DNA of 64,000 bases from Candidatus Rokuibacteriota bacterium. GTDB lineage: Bacteria > Methylomirabilota > Methylomirabilia > Rokubacteriales > CSP1-6. Shown here one piece after another: positions 15,933 to 23,228 of this stretch (the stretch's first letter is position 1; each line of letters begins with the position of its first letter). Location: assembly GCA_016184365.1 (NCBI GenBank), contig JACPCW010000084.1:1-64000 (forward strand). Direction: 5' to 3'. The position numbers were made by a program, and so were the translations under genes. The notes beneath the pieces were generated by a model. It worked only from the letters and a program-made list of their open reading frames with translations, was not told the DNA's origin and did not search any database.

Positions 15933-17446
15933 CACGCATCGTCATCGCATTCGTCGCATGGTTCGCGCTGATTGGAGTCGTCGCCGGTCCGCCGGAGGCC
16001 GTCGCGGCCGAGGCGCTGCGCATCACGATGCCCGCGATCCCGAAGAACCTGGATCCGCACCGCGATCCGGCCGGACAGATGTTGCCGGTCTACCGCCTGG
16101 CGTTCGAGGGGCTGACGAAGCCCGACGAGTCGGGACGCCCGGTGCCGGTGCTCGCGGAGTCGTGGAAGCTCCTGAACGACACGACGTGGCAGTTCACGCT
16201 CCGCAAAGGGGTGAAGTTCCACGACGGCGAGCCGTTCAACGCCGAGGTCGTGAAGTGGAACATCGATCGCGCGCAGGACCCGAAGAACTCGGTGTACGCG
16301 GCGCGCGTCAAGCCGATCGTCGCCGTCGAGATCGTGAACGAGCACACCGTCACGCTCAGGACGCGGCAGCCGTTCGCGAGCCTGATCGGCAACCTGATGG
16401 CCGTCCTGATGTTGCCACCGCAGTACTACCAGAAGGTCGGCCCGCAAGGCTTTACGACCGCGCCCGTCGGGACGGGCCCATTTCGCGTCGTCCGGTTCAC
16501 GCCGGACGCCGAGGTCCGCATGGAGCGTCACGACGGGTACTGGGGATCGAAGCCCGGCCTCGCCGGCGTGACGTTCCGCATGCTGCCCGAGACCGCGACG
16601 CGCATTGCGGCGCTTCAGGCGGGCGACGTGGACGTCGCCTATCACGTGCCTCCCGAGAACATCGAGCAGGTGAAGGCGGCCGGGCTGAACGTGTTCCCCG
16701 TGCACATCGGGCAGGCGTACCTCTTCGTCCTCGCGCAGCCGAAGACCACGATCGAGCCGCTGAAGAACAAGCTCGTGCGGCAGGCGATCAACTACGCGGT
16801 CGACAAGGACGCGATCATCAAGGCGTTCACGAAGGGCATGGCCCGGAAGCTCGAGGGGCAGGTCGTCGGGCCGGACGGCTTCGGCTACACCGGCAAGGTG
16901 AAGGCGTACCCGTACGACGTCGCCAAGGCGCGGGCGTTGCTGAAGGAGGCCGGGTATCCGAACGGCTTCAAGGTCAAGATGAGCGGCACGAACGAGCGGT
17001 ATCCCCAGGACAAGGAGATCTCGCAGGCCGTCGCCCAGTACCTGCGGCAGGTCGGGATCGAGGTCGAGCTGAATCTCCTCGAGGCCAACGCCTGGACGGA
17101 TCGATTCCTGAAGTTCAAGCTCGACCCGATCTGGATCATCGGCGTGAACTACCTGCCGTCGATGGACCACACGTTCGCGTCCGTCCACTTCACGAACGAC
17201 CCCAGCACGCGGCAGTGGTTCGGCGACGCGACGTTCGACGAGCTGTACCGCAAGCAGGTGACCGCGCTCGACGTCAACGAGCGGCGCGCGGCGCTCGAGC
17301 GCTTCGCCGAGTACATCCGCGACCAGGCGCCGGCGCTGTTCCTGCACCAGATCCCGCTCGTGATCGCCGCGTCGCCGAAGGTGAAGGGGCTGAAGTTCCA
17401 GGCCGACTACACCGTCGATCTGACGCAGGTGCAGATCGGTCGGTGA
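15929..17446 (+). CDS. ABC transporter substrate-binding protein, oligopeptide/nickel family (SBP_bac_5)
   Basis: This 505-aa protein is read from an ATG overlapping the hyuB stop. A signal peptide (MTRIVIAFVAWFALIGVVAG, cleavage near AVAAEA) is followed by the family 5 pattern: NLDPHRDPAGQMLPVYRLAFEGL, WQFTLRKGVKFHDGEPFNAE, APVGTGPFRVVRF and KLVRQAINYAVDKDAI. It lies in the periplasm and presents its ligand to the two permeases encoded next. The genetic link to hydantoinases suggests it binds a cyclic amide, small peptide or related compound rather than nickel. No lipobox is seen, so it is soluble. Confidence 0.92.
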   Translation: MTRIVIAFVAWFALIGVVAGPPEAVAAEALRITMPAIPKNLDPHRDPAGQMLPVYRLAFEGLTKPDESGRPVPVLAESWKLLNDTTWQFTLRKGVKFHDGEPFNAEVVKWNIDRAQDPKNSVYAARVKPIVAVEIVNEHTVTLRTRQPFASLIGNLMAVLMLPPQYYQKVGPQGFTTAPVGTGPFRVVRFTPDAEVRMERHDGYWGSKPGLAGVTFRMLPETATRIAALQAGDVDVAYHVPPENIEQVKAAGLNVFPVHIGQAYLFVLAQPKTTIEPLKNKLVRQAINYAVDKDAIIKAFTKGMARKLEGQVVGPDGFGYTGKVKAYPYDVAKARALLKEAGYPNGFKVKMSGTNERYPQDKEISQAVAQYLRQVGIEVELNLLEANAWTDRFLKFKLDPIWIIGVNYLPSMDHTFASVHFTNDPSTRQWFGDATFDELYRKQVTALDVNERRAALERFAEYIRDQAPALFLHQIPLVIAASPKVKGLKFQADYTVDLTQVQIGR

Positions 17447-17482
17447 CGGTATCGGCCAGCTGAGCGATCGCTTGATGCGCGG

Positions 17483-18400
17483 GTGATCCCGTACCTGCTG
17501 CGCCGTGGCGCCTTCGCCGCGCTCGTCATGCTCGGCGCGGCGACGGTGATGTTCGGGATCATCCGGCTGTCCGGCGACCCGATCGCGCTCTTCGTCGGTG
17601 ATGCCGCCAGCGAAGAGGACGTCGCGACGGTCCGCCGGTCGCTCGGCCTCGACGCGCCGCTCTGGGTCCAGTACGTCCGCTACGTGTCGCGGATCGCCCG
17701 CGGCGACCTCGGTGTCTCGTTCCGCTACGAGCAGCCCGTCGTCGGGCTCGTGCTGAACGCGCTCGGCCCGACGCTCGCACTCACCGCGCTCGCCACCGTG
17801 CTCGCGACGGCGCTCGGCGTCGTGCTGGGCGTCGTGGCGAGCGTCCGGCGGAACTCCGCGCTCGATCACCTCACCATGGTCCTCGCCGTCACCGGACAGT
17901 GCTCGCCGGTCTTCCTGACGGCGATCGTCGCCGTGCTGCTGTTCGCCGTGCACCTGCGCTGGTTCCCGACGTCCGGCTGGGGCGGCGCGCCGTCGATGGT
18001 GCTGCCGGTGGGCACGCTGACGCTGTTCGTCGTGGGCCGGATCGCGCGAATGACACGGGCCGCGATGCTCGAGGTGCTCGGCAAGGACTACATCCGGACG
18101 GCGCACGCCAAGGGCCTGCACCCGCTCGGCGTGGTCTACGCGCACGCGCTCAAGAACGCCGCGATCCCCGTCGTCACGATCGCGGGCGCGACGTTCGCCG
18201 CGCTGCTCGGCGGCGTCGTCGTCACCGAGACGGTGTTCGGCATCCCGGGCCTCGGCCAGCTGCTGGTCCGGGCCGTGCTCGTCCGTGACTTCCCGCTCGC
18301 CCAGGGCGCGATCCTCATCACCGCGTTCCTCGTGACGTGGGTCAACCTCTTGATCGATCTGACGTACGCGGTGCTCGATCCGAGGATCGGGCGTGATTGA
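17483..18400 (+). CDS. ABC transporter permease, DppB type
   Basis: This 305-aa permease is read from GTG 17483, with six transmembrane segments. It begins MIPYLLRRGAFAALVMLGAA and has the DppB signature RRSLGLDAPLWVQYVRYVSR and the inner-face EAA loop DYIRTAHAKGLHPLGVVYAHAL, ending VNLLIDLTYAVLDPRIGRD. It forms the inner-membrane channel with the DppC-type protein that follows and overlaps by 8 bases. No dppD/dppF ATPase gene follows, so the transporter must borrow ATPases encoded elsewhere. Confidence 0.93.
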   Translation: MIPYLLRRGAFAALVMLGAATVMFGIIRLSGDPIALFVGDAASEEDVATVRRSLGLDAPLWVQYVRYVSRIARGDLGVSFRYEQPVVGLVLNALGPTLALTALATVLATALGVVLGVVASVRRNSALDHLTMVLAVTGQCSPVFLTAIVAVLLFAVHLRWFPTSGWGGAPSMVLPVGTLTLFVVGRIARMTRAAMLEVLGKDYIRTAHAKGLHPLGVVYAHALKNAAIPVVTIAGATFAALLGGVVVTETVFGIPGLGQLLVRAVLVRDFPLAQGAILITAFLVTWVNLLIDLTYAVLDPRIGRD

Positions 18401-19244
18401 TCGACGTGCCGCGGGCCGCGCGCGGCGAGACCTGCGCGGGATCGTCGGCTCGTGTCTCCTGCTGCTCGTCATCGGCGCCGCGATCGCGGGTCCTCCGTTC
18501 GCGCCGTCGCCGGACCATCAGGATTTGCTGGGACGCCTGCAGCCGCCGGGCTGGCGCGACGGTACGGGGACGCTGCACCTGCTCGGCACCGACGAGCTCG
18601 GCCGCGACGTGCTCGCGCGCCTGCTCGGCGGCAGCCGGAACTCGCTGATGATCGGCGTGCTCAGCGTGCTCGTGGCGGGCGCGATCGGCACCACGCTCGG
18701 GATCGCCGCCGGGCTCTATCGCGGCTGGGTCGGGGGCGTGATCATGCGCGTGGTGGACGTCCAGATGTCCTTCCCACCGCTCGTCATGGCCATCGCCGTC
18801 GTCGCCGTCCTGACGCCGGGACTCGGCACCGTGATCTTCACGCTCGGGATCGTCGGCTGGGTGATCTACACGCGCGTGGCGCGCGCCGAGGTGCTCAAGC
18901 TACGCGAGCTCGACTTCGTCCAGGCGGCGCGAGCGATCGGCGCCACCGAGCTCCACGTCGTCATCCGCTACATCCTCCCGAACGTGCTCGTCCCGGTGCT
19001 CGTCGTGGCGAGCTTCGCGGCGGCGCAGATGATCATCACCGAGTCGTCGCTGAGCTTCCTCGGGCTCGGCCTGCCGGTCGGGACTCCCACGTGGGGTGGA
19101 ATGATCAGCGAGTCGCGCAATCGGCTGAGCCAGGCCTGGTGGCTGGTCGCGGTCCCGGGCGGAACGCTCCTCGTCACGCTGCTCGCGTTGAACTTCCTCG
19201 GCGACTGGCTGCGCGACGTGCTCGATCCGACGCTGCAGGTCTGA
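18393..19244 (+). CDS. ABC transporter permease, DppC type
   Basis: This 283-aa permease is read from GTG 18393. After a short cytoplasmic arm and one transmembrane helix comes the DppC signature HLLGTDELGRDVLARLLGGS. The EAA loop is LDFVQAARAIGATELHVVIR, and the C-terminus has SFLGLGLPVGTPTWGGMI and FLGDWLRDVLDPTLQV. It is full length and closes the hydantoinase-transporter operon. A 159-base gap with no ATPase gene follows before the acyl-CoA dehydrogenase. Confidence 0.93.
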   Translation: MIDRRAAGRARRDLRGIVGSCLLLLVIGAAIAGPPFAPSPDHQDLLGRLQPPGWRDGTGTLHLLGTDELGRDVLARLLGGSRNSLMIGVLSVLVAGAIGTTLGIAAGLYRGWVGGVIMRVVDVQMSFPPLVMAIAVVAVLTPGLGTVIFTLGIVGWVIYTRVARAEVLKLRELDFVQAARAIGATELHVVIRYILPNVLVPVLVVASFAAAQMIITESSLSFLGLGLPVGTPTWGGMISESRNRLSQAWWLVAVPGGTLLVTLLALNFLGDWLRDVLDPTLQV

Positions 19245-19403
19245 GAACGCGGCCGAAAGCTAGTGCAGATGCGCTAGCGCCCGTGTATCGCGCTTGATCG
19301 CCATCGTCCGGTCCGATAGGGTCCGCGTTACTCATGCCTGCGGGCGCCGCGGAGCGCCGCACGGGAGGCCGACCTGATGCGATGAAGGCGAGGGGCTGAC
19401 GCG

Positions 19404-20555
19404 ATGGACTTCGCGCTCACGCCCGAGCAGGACACGCTGGTTCGCACGGTCCGCGCGTTCGCGCGAAAGGAGCTCGCGCCGCGCTCCGCCGGATGGGACC
19501 GGACGCACGAGTTCCCGTGGGACGTGTGCCGCCGGCTGGGCGCGCTCGGCCTGCTCGGCTTCAGGACGCCGATCGCGTATGGCGGGCTGGAGGCCGACTT
19601 CGTCTCGATGGGCCTGGCGACGGAGGAAGTGGCGCGGGGCGACTTCAGCCTCACGAACGTGATCCAGCTCGCCGGGCTCGCGGGGGAGATCCTGGGCGCG
19701 AGCGCGAGCCCGGAGGTGAAGGCGCGCTGGCTGCCGCCGACCGCGCGGGGCGACACGGTGATCGCGCTCGCGCTGACCGAGCCCGGCGGGGGATCGGACG
19801 CGGCGAGGCTGGCCTGTCGCGCCGCGCGCGACGGCGACCACTACGTGATCACCGGCGAGAAGTCGGGGATCACGCTGGGGACGGTGGCGCAGGCTGCGAT
19901 CCTCTTCGCACGCTCGGGCGACGCGCCTCGCGCGCGCGGCATCACCGCCTTCCTGGTCCCGCTCGACGCGGCCGGCGTCACGCGTGGCGCCCTTCGCGAC
20001 ATGGGGTCCCACGGCACCCCGCGGGCGGTCCTCACCTTCGACCACGTGCGCGTGCCCGACTCCCACCGGCTCGGCGCGGAGGGGGCCGGGTTCTACTCGG
20101 TGATGCGAGGCTTCGACTACAACCGGGTCATCATCGCGCTCGCGTGCCTCGGGGCGGCGGCGCAGTCACTCGAGGAGACGCTCGCGTACGTGAAGGAGCG
20201 CCACGCGTTCGGCCGTGCGCTCGCCCGCTTCGAGGGCGTGTCCTTCCCGCTCGCCGAGGCCGCCACCCACCTCGAGGCCGCGCGGTGGCTCTGCTATCGG
20301 GCGCTCTGGCTCGCCGACCACGGCGAGCGGCACACGAAGGAGGGCGCGATGGCGAAGTGGTGGGTGCCGCGGCTCGCCGTGGAGGCGATCCACCAGTGCC
20401 TGCTGCTCCACGGCCACTACGGCTACACGGACGAGCTGCCCTTCGCGCAGCGCCTCCGCGATGTCGTCGGGCTCGAGATCGGCGACGGGACGGCCGAGGT
20501 GATGAAGGTCATCGTGGCCCGCGAGCTGATGGGCCGGGAGAGCCTGCCCTACTGA
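19404..20555 (+). CDS. Acyl-CoA dehydrogenase family protein
   Basis: This complete 383-aa FAD enzyme begins MDFALTPEQDTLVRTVRAFA. FAD and substrate landmarks are ALALTEPGGGSDAARLACRA, DGDHYVITGEKSGITLGTVA, GAEGAGFYSVMRGFDYNRVI and YVKERHAFGRALARFEGVSF. It oxidises an acyl-CoA thioester and passes electrons to ETF. At the site where short- and medium-chain enzymes have the catalytic Glu (in YEGT), this protein reads EIGDGTAEV, so Asp361 stands in that position. This kind of motif occurs in dehydrogenases of cyclic carboxyl-CoA compounds. A GCGATG context at the start is preceded by a weak purine run (GGCGAGGGG). Confidence 0.92.
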   Translation: MDFALTPEQDTLVRTVRAFARKELAPRSAGWDRTHEFPWDVCRRLGALGLLGFRTPIAYGGLEADFVSMGLATEEVARGDFSLTNVIQLAGLAGEILGASASPEVKARWLPPTARGDTVIALALTEPGGGSDAARLACRAARDGDHYVITGEKSGITLGTVAQAAILFARSGDAPRARGITAFLVPLDAAGVTRGALRDMGSHGTPRAVLTFDHVRVPDSHRLGAEGAGFYSVMRGFDYNRVIIALACLGAAAQSLEETLAYVKERHAFGRALARFEGVSFPLAEAATHLEAARWLCYRALWLADHGERHTKEGAMAKWWVPRLAVEAIHQCLLLHGHYGYTDELPFAQRLRDVVGLEIGDGTAEVMKVIVARELMGRESLPY

Positions 20556-20685
20556 GCGACGCGATGACCGTCCGTTCGGAGGCTCTTCGGTCGCTCCCGT
20601 GCCATGTCAGCCGCTACGACCCGGCTCCTCTGGAATGACCTCGCGATAGGGAAGATCGGGAAATTCGGGGAGGACACGACCCGAC

Positions 20686-20704
20686 GCGGGAAACGGCTTC
20701 CCGC
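20686..20704. terminator. Hairpin between convergent genes, possible terminator
   Basis: GCGGGAA and TTCCCGC form a perfect 7-bp stem with a 5-base loop. It lies between the acyl-CoA dehydrogenase and the oppositely transcribed Phd-like gene, where a bidirectional terminator is expected. There is no clear U-tract. Confidence 0.4.
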
Positions 20705-20708
20705 GCCC

Positions 20709-20915
20709 TCACGCATCGGCGAGCAGACGATCAGCCTCCCCCAGAACTTTGTCGAGATCATGCCCCTTTCCCGCTCGACTCTCGCGTTCGCCGCGGGCCA
20801 GCAGCAGGAGGATCTGCCGCTCGTGAGGCTGCTTCGTGGCGCGCACCCGCTTCAGAGCCGCGGCGGCATCCTGCCGAAGATCGGTCACCGGGATGATGTC
20901 GGAGGCCTTGAGCAT
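20709..20915 (-). pseudogene. Phd/YefM-type antitoxin with internal in-frame deletion
   Basis: These 68 codons read MLKASDIIPVTDLRQDAAAA, the N-terminal DNA-binding part of Phd/YefM antitoxins. The sequence then jumps from RVRATKQP directly to HERQILLLLARGERESRAG, the C-terminal toxin-binding helix. The central block of about 25 residues usual in this family (a strand-turn with an arginine-glycine motif, followed by the YERA helix) is missing. The reading frame is kept, so a short protein could be made, but the fold is probably broken. No matching toxin gene of its own is adjacent. The comparison with the family is from memory. Confidence 0.6.
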
Positions 20916-20961
20916 CGACGTCCCTCCTTCTGTACGCCCAAAAGTTCATACGGACGTCCCG

Positions 20962-21207
20962 TCAAGCAACGCTCCATTCGCGGCAGTGGGCGTGTGAGCA
21001 GTCCGACCGTAGCGAGCCAGAACTGAAGCTCGATGCGGTCAGGTGAACGGCACGCGGGTCGCCGTAGGGGTTGCTGGTCACTTGGCAGAGGATCCAGTCG
21101 CCGCGGCCGGCGTCCGCAAGGGCCACGGCCGGCCGAAGCTTCGCCTGCGAGAGATCGGAGAACAGGAACGGAACGAGAACTATCCCGCCGGCTGAAGGTG
21201 CGACCAC
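20962..21207 (-). pseudogene. MazF/PemK-type toxin, C-terminally truncated
   Basis: The frame reads GGIVLVPFLFSDLSQAKLRP, then GRGDWILCQVTSNPYGDPRA, a clear MazF/PemK (SH3-like barrel) ribonuclease core. After SSFSSGSLR the expected YARPGKLFTAN segment and final helix are lost, and the frame closes after 81 aa instead of about 110-115. Bases just beyond still resemble part of that segment (ACTGCCGCGAAT), which points to a small deletion with frameshift. It overlaps its antitoxin gene by 28 bases. The lost C-terminal helix makes activity doubtful. Confidence 0.6.
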
Positions 21208-21392
21208 GCCGCGTCTTCCTCAGGCCGGCTCCAGTCCGCGAGTGCACGCTCGCTCAGCAGCGTGGTCTCCTCGCTTCTGGGTGCATCCTCAAGGATCGTG
21301 ACGAGTGCCCGACGCGGCCCGGGCAATTGGACGTCCTCGAGCAGGCGAACGTTCCCGCTCGCGTCGACCACGGCTTCAACGGTACGGATCAT
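21180..21392 (-). CDS. Antitoxin of a MazF/PemK-type pair
   Basis: This 70-aa protein starts MIRTVEAVVDASGNVRLLED, continues LPGPRRALVTILEDAP, and ends ADWSRPEEDAAWSHLQ. The layout, a short beta-rich AbrB-like N-terminus and an acidic toxin-binding tail ending WSHLQ, is common in antitoxins encoded just before PemK-like toxins. The toxin gene that overlaps it is truncated, so this antitoxin may be a relic or may still buffer related toxins elsewhere. Confidence 0.65.
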   Translation of the reverse strand: MIRTVEAVVDASGNVRLLEDVQLPGPRRALVTILEDAPRSEETTLLSERALADWSRPEEDAAWSHLQPAG

Positions 21393-21772
21393 CGTCGCCC
21401 TCCAGAACTGGATGGTACCTCAGCGCGTTCCTGGGCTTGGTGCGGCGAACGCGAGCTTAAGCTGCGGCGCCAAGGCGCCGGCAGCTTTAAGCTGAGGTTG
21501 GGCGACATGTCGACGGCTGCTCGCTCCGGGACCAGTTACTACGAGACGCGTCTGATCTGTTTCATGTTGTGGACGATTGAACTCGGGTACCGCACCGTGT
21601 AGGGTCCCAAGATGTCTCTATCCTGTCTCCTGCGCCCAGCCAATCACTGTGGTTTCGATGCCGGGTTCCCACCTTCCTGCGGATAACGCTCCGGATCAGG
21701 CGCCGCTGCGAGCGAAGCGAGCCGCGGTCGCCTGCATCCGGAAGTTCGACAGCCGACATGGACGAGTACCGC
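21393..21772. other. Intergenic stretch holding a large imperfect palindrome
   Basis: About 380 bases without a convincing gene. The only structure noticed is the long inverted repeat at 21454-21493, listed separately. Short frames on both strands here look like noise. Confidence 0.45.
21454..21493. repeat. Imperfect 40-base palindrome
   Basis: The left arm AGCTTAAGCTGCGGCGCC and the right arm GGCGCCGGCAGCTTTAAGCT pair over nearly their whole length, with two single-base bulges and an AA loop. It has no U-tract. Its place in a toxin-antitoxin graveyard next to an insertion sequence suggests a mobile-element relic, a recombination site or a structured RNA. Confidence 0.6.
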
Positions 21773-21976
21773 TCATGCGGCCTCACCGGGCGTATCCGAC
21801 TTCGCGCTGGCCGGACGCGTCACAACGGGGTGTCCCGACGCAGCCTGCTTCTCACGGAGCCGTCGGCAGAACTCATGGATATCGTATCCGGCAGCCGCGA
21901 AGAGTTCCTCACGCGTGCGTCGGATCTCTGCGACGATGGGGTCACGCCAGTCCTGCTGCTTCTGGGGTTCAGTCAT
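21773..21976 (-). CDS. Small conserved hypothetical protein
   Basis: This 67-aa protein starts MTEPQKQQDWRDPIVAEIRR at an ATG preceded by GGGAGGAAG. It continues TREELFAAAGYDIHEFCRRL and ends with a basic tail. Small proteins with the pattern DPIVxEVRRIRE and a following YD-helix are frequent in multi-copy accessory regions of high-GC and cyanobacterial genomes, often near toxin genes. No function is known to me. Confidence 0.6.
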   Translation of the reverse strand: MTEPQKQQDWRDPIVAEIRRTREELFAAAGYDIHEFCRRLREKQAASGHPVVTRPASAKSDTPGEAA

Positions 21977-22144
21977 CACTTCCTCCCATGAGTTCATCCG
22001 GCGTGCACACGTAGACGCTGGGCACCTCCCGATGCTACCCCTTCAGCCACAGATTCGTCCTGTCAGCCCTCGTCTGGCGAACGCTGCGCATCAGCCGCGG
22101 CGCGCCCAGCGCGCCGTCAGCTGAATGCGCTTGTTCGACGACCG

Positions 22145-22393
22145 CTACTCGTGGTGGAGCCTTTCCTTGATCCACTCGTGAATCAATGCGGCCTCGTCGA
22201 TGCCGCGCGAGGCCGCGGCATCCCTGACGGCCTGATGCTCATCTCCGGTCAGGGGAACGCCCACAACATGCGAGCGTTGAAATACCGGGCCGGGAACTTC
22301 CTCAAGTTCATCCTCGAAGTCGGTCACGTCGTGAGTTTGCCAAAACGTAGCGAGCTCTTGAATCGAGTCGGTCTTTGGCATCTTGGGCATCAT
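22145..22393 (-). CDS. brnA: BrnA/CopG-type antitoxin
   Basis: This 82-aa protein is read from the ATG that overlaps the toxin stop (ATGA). It begins MMPKMPKTDSIQELATFWQT, continues HDVTDFEDELEEVPGPVF, and ends with a ribbon-helix-helix-like part (VVGVPLTGDEHQAVRDAAAS, RGIDEAALIHEWIKERL). This is the CopG-antitoxin pattern that accompanies BrnT toxins. It should bind BrnT and repress the operon. The pair looks intact and lies 70 bases from the edge of the insertion sequence. Confidence 0.8.
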   Translation of the reverse strand: MMPKMPKTDSIQELATFWQTHDVTDFEDELEEVPGPVFQRSHVVGVPLTGDEHQAVRDAAASRGIDEAALIHEWIKERLHHE

Positions 22394-22674
22394 CGCTTCT
22401 TCCACTCGGCGTAGCGCCGCTTCTCCTTCGGGGTCATATCACGCGCGGTCACCGGGTATGCTTTGCTGCCAGGAAACTCGATCACGACGCAGAAAAGAGG
22501 ACGGCCAGCGTCAGTCTCGCCAAGCAGGTAGTACACTGGATTCTGTCCGATCGCCTTCGCGCGCAGGACGAGCGGCAGCCCAAAACACACCTGCTCAAAC
22601 TCCTCTGGCGTAACGCCATGCCGGGCGATGTGGTCGACGCGATCTTCGGGCCACAAGACCTCGGAAATGGGCAC
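22390..22674 (-). CDS. brnT: BrnT-type ribonuclease toxin
   Basis: This 94-aa protein begins MPISEVLWPEDRVDHIARHG, continues VTPEEFEQVCFGLPLVLRAK, and ends with FCVVIEFPGSKAYPVTARDM followed by TPKEKRRYAEWKKR. It belongs to the BrnT superfamily of RelE-like ribonucleases but diverges strongly from the BrnT at 3681-3965. Its partner BrnA follows directly with a 4-base overlap, so this is a complete type II module in the toxin-first order. Confidence 0.8.
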   Translation of the reverse strand: MPISEVLWPEDRVDHIARHGVTPEEFEQVCFGLPLVLRAKAIGQNPVYYLLGETDAGRPLFCVVIEFPGSKAYPVTARDMTPKEKRRYAEWKKR

Positions 22675-22740
22675 GCCTCATTCTACGACGCCACGCTCAG
22701 CGATCTCTGGTTCGGCGAACTATATCTATCTTGAACTGCG

Positions 22741-22746
22741 TTATCA
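22741..22746 (+). repeat. Target site duplication, left copy
   Basis: TTATCA directly precedes the left inverted repeat and is repeated exactly at 24999-25004, directly after the right inverted repeat. A 6-bp duplication fits transposition by an IS1634-family element. Confidence 0.85.
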
Positions 22747-22784
22747 CCCACTTTCCGCAGGTCACGGCCGAGATTTCTCCCCCC
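22747..22784 (+). repeat. Left terminal inverted repeat of the IS1634-type element
   Basis: The 38 bases start CCCACTTTCCGCAGGTCACG and end in a run of C. They match the inverse of 24961-24998 with two mismatches. Confidence 0.9.
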
Positions 22785-22796
22785 ATCCGTTGCGCG

Positions 22797-23141
22797 TCAG
22801 GCTTTCCGTTGCTGCTTCATCAGCCGCTCCGTGATGCGGAGAGAGACGGCCTCCATCTGGGCCAGGATCCGGTCGAGTTGACGACCGTTTGAGATCCACT
22901 CCTCGAAGAGGCGCGCCTCCTCCCGCGTGAGGCGGACCGTCACGGTCTTGCCTCGGATCTTCCTGGTCCACTGATAGTACGGGCCGTGGAGTTCGGGCGG
23001 CGAGGCTTGGCAGCAACAGCCGGGCTTGCCGCACGGCATGAAGCGACGGACGAGGCTGCCGCGCCGGATCGGGCCCAGGGTGAGGACCGTGCGCTTGAGC
23101 GCGGCGTAGCGCGTCTGATCGGTCGTGCCGTCTGTCGCCAT
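22797..23141 (-). CDS. DUF6788 family protein, IS-associated
   Basis: This 114-aa protein has RRGSLVRRFMPCGKPGCCCQ, then PPELHGPYYQWTRKIRGKTV, then LTREEARLFEEWISNGRQLD and a C-terminal helix. The CGKPGCxC cluster looks like a small zinc-binding knuckle. Genes of this family are often found inside or beside IS1634-type elements, divergent from the transposase as here. They may regulate or assist transposition, but the role is unknown. Confidence 0.8.
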   Translation of the reverse strand: MATDGTTDQTRYAALKRTVLTLGPIRRGSLVRRFMPCGKPGCCCQASPPELHGPYYQWTRKIRGKTVTVRLTREEARLFEEWISNGRQLDRILAQMEAVSLRITERLMKQQRKA

Positions 23142-23228
23142 CGAAATTCCTTGACTGATCTCGATCTAGCAGTTTATATACTGCTAGCCTTCGAGGCTGT
23201 CAAGCCCGTAGCGCAGGAGGACGCGCGG

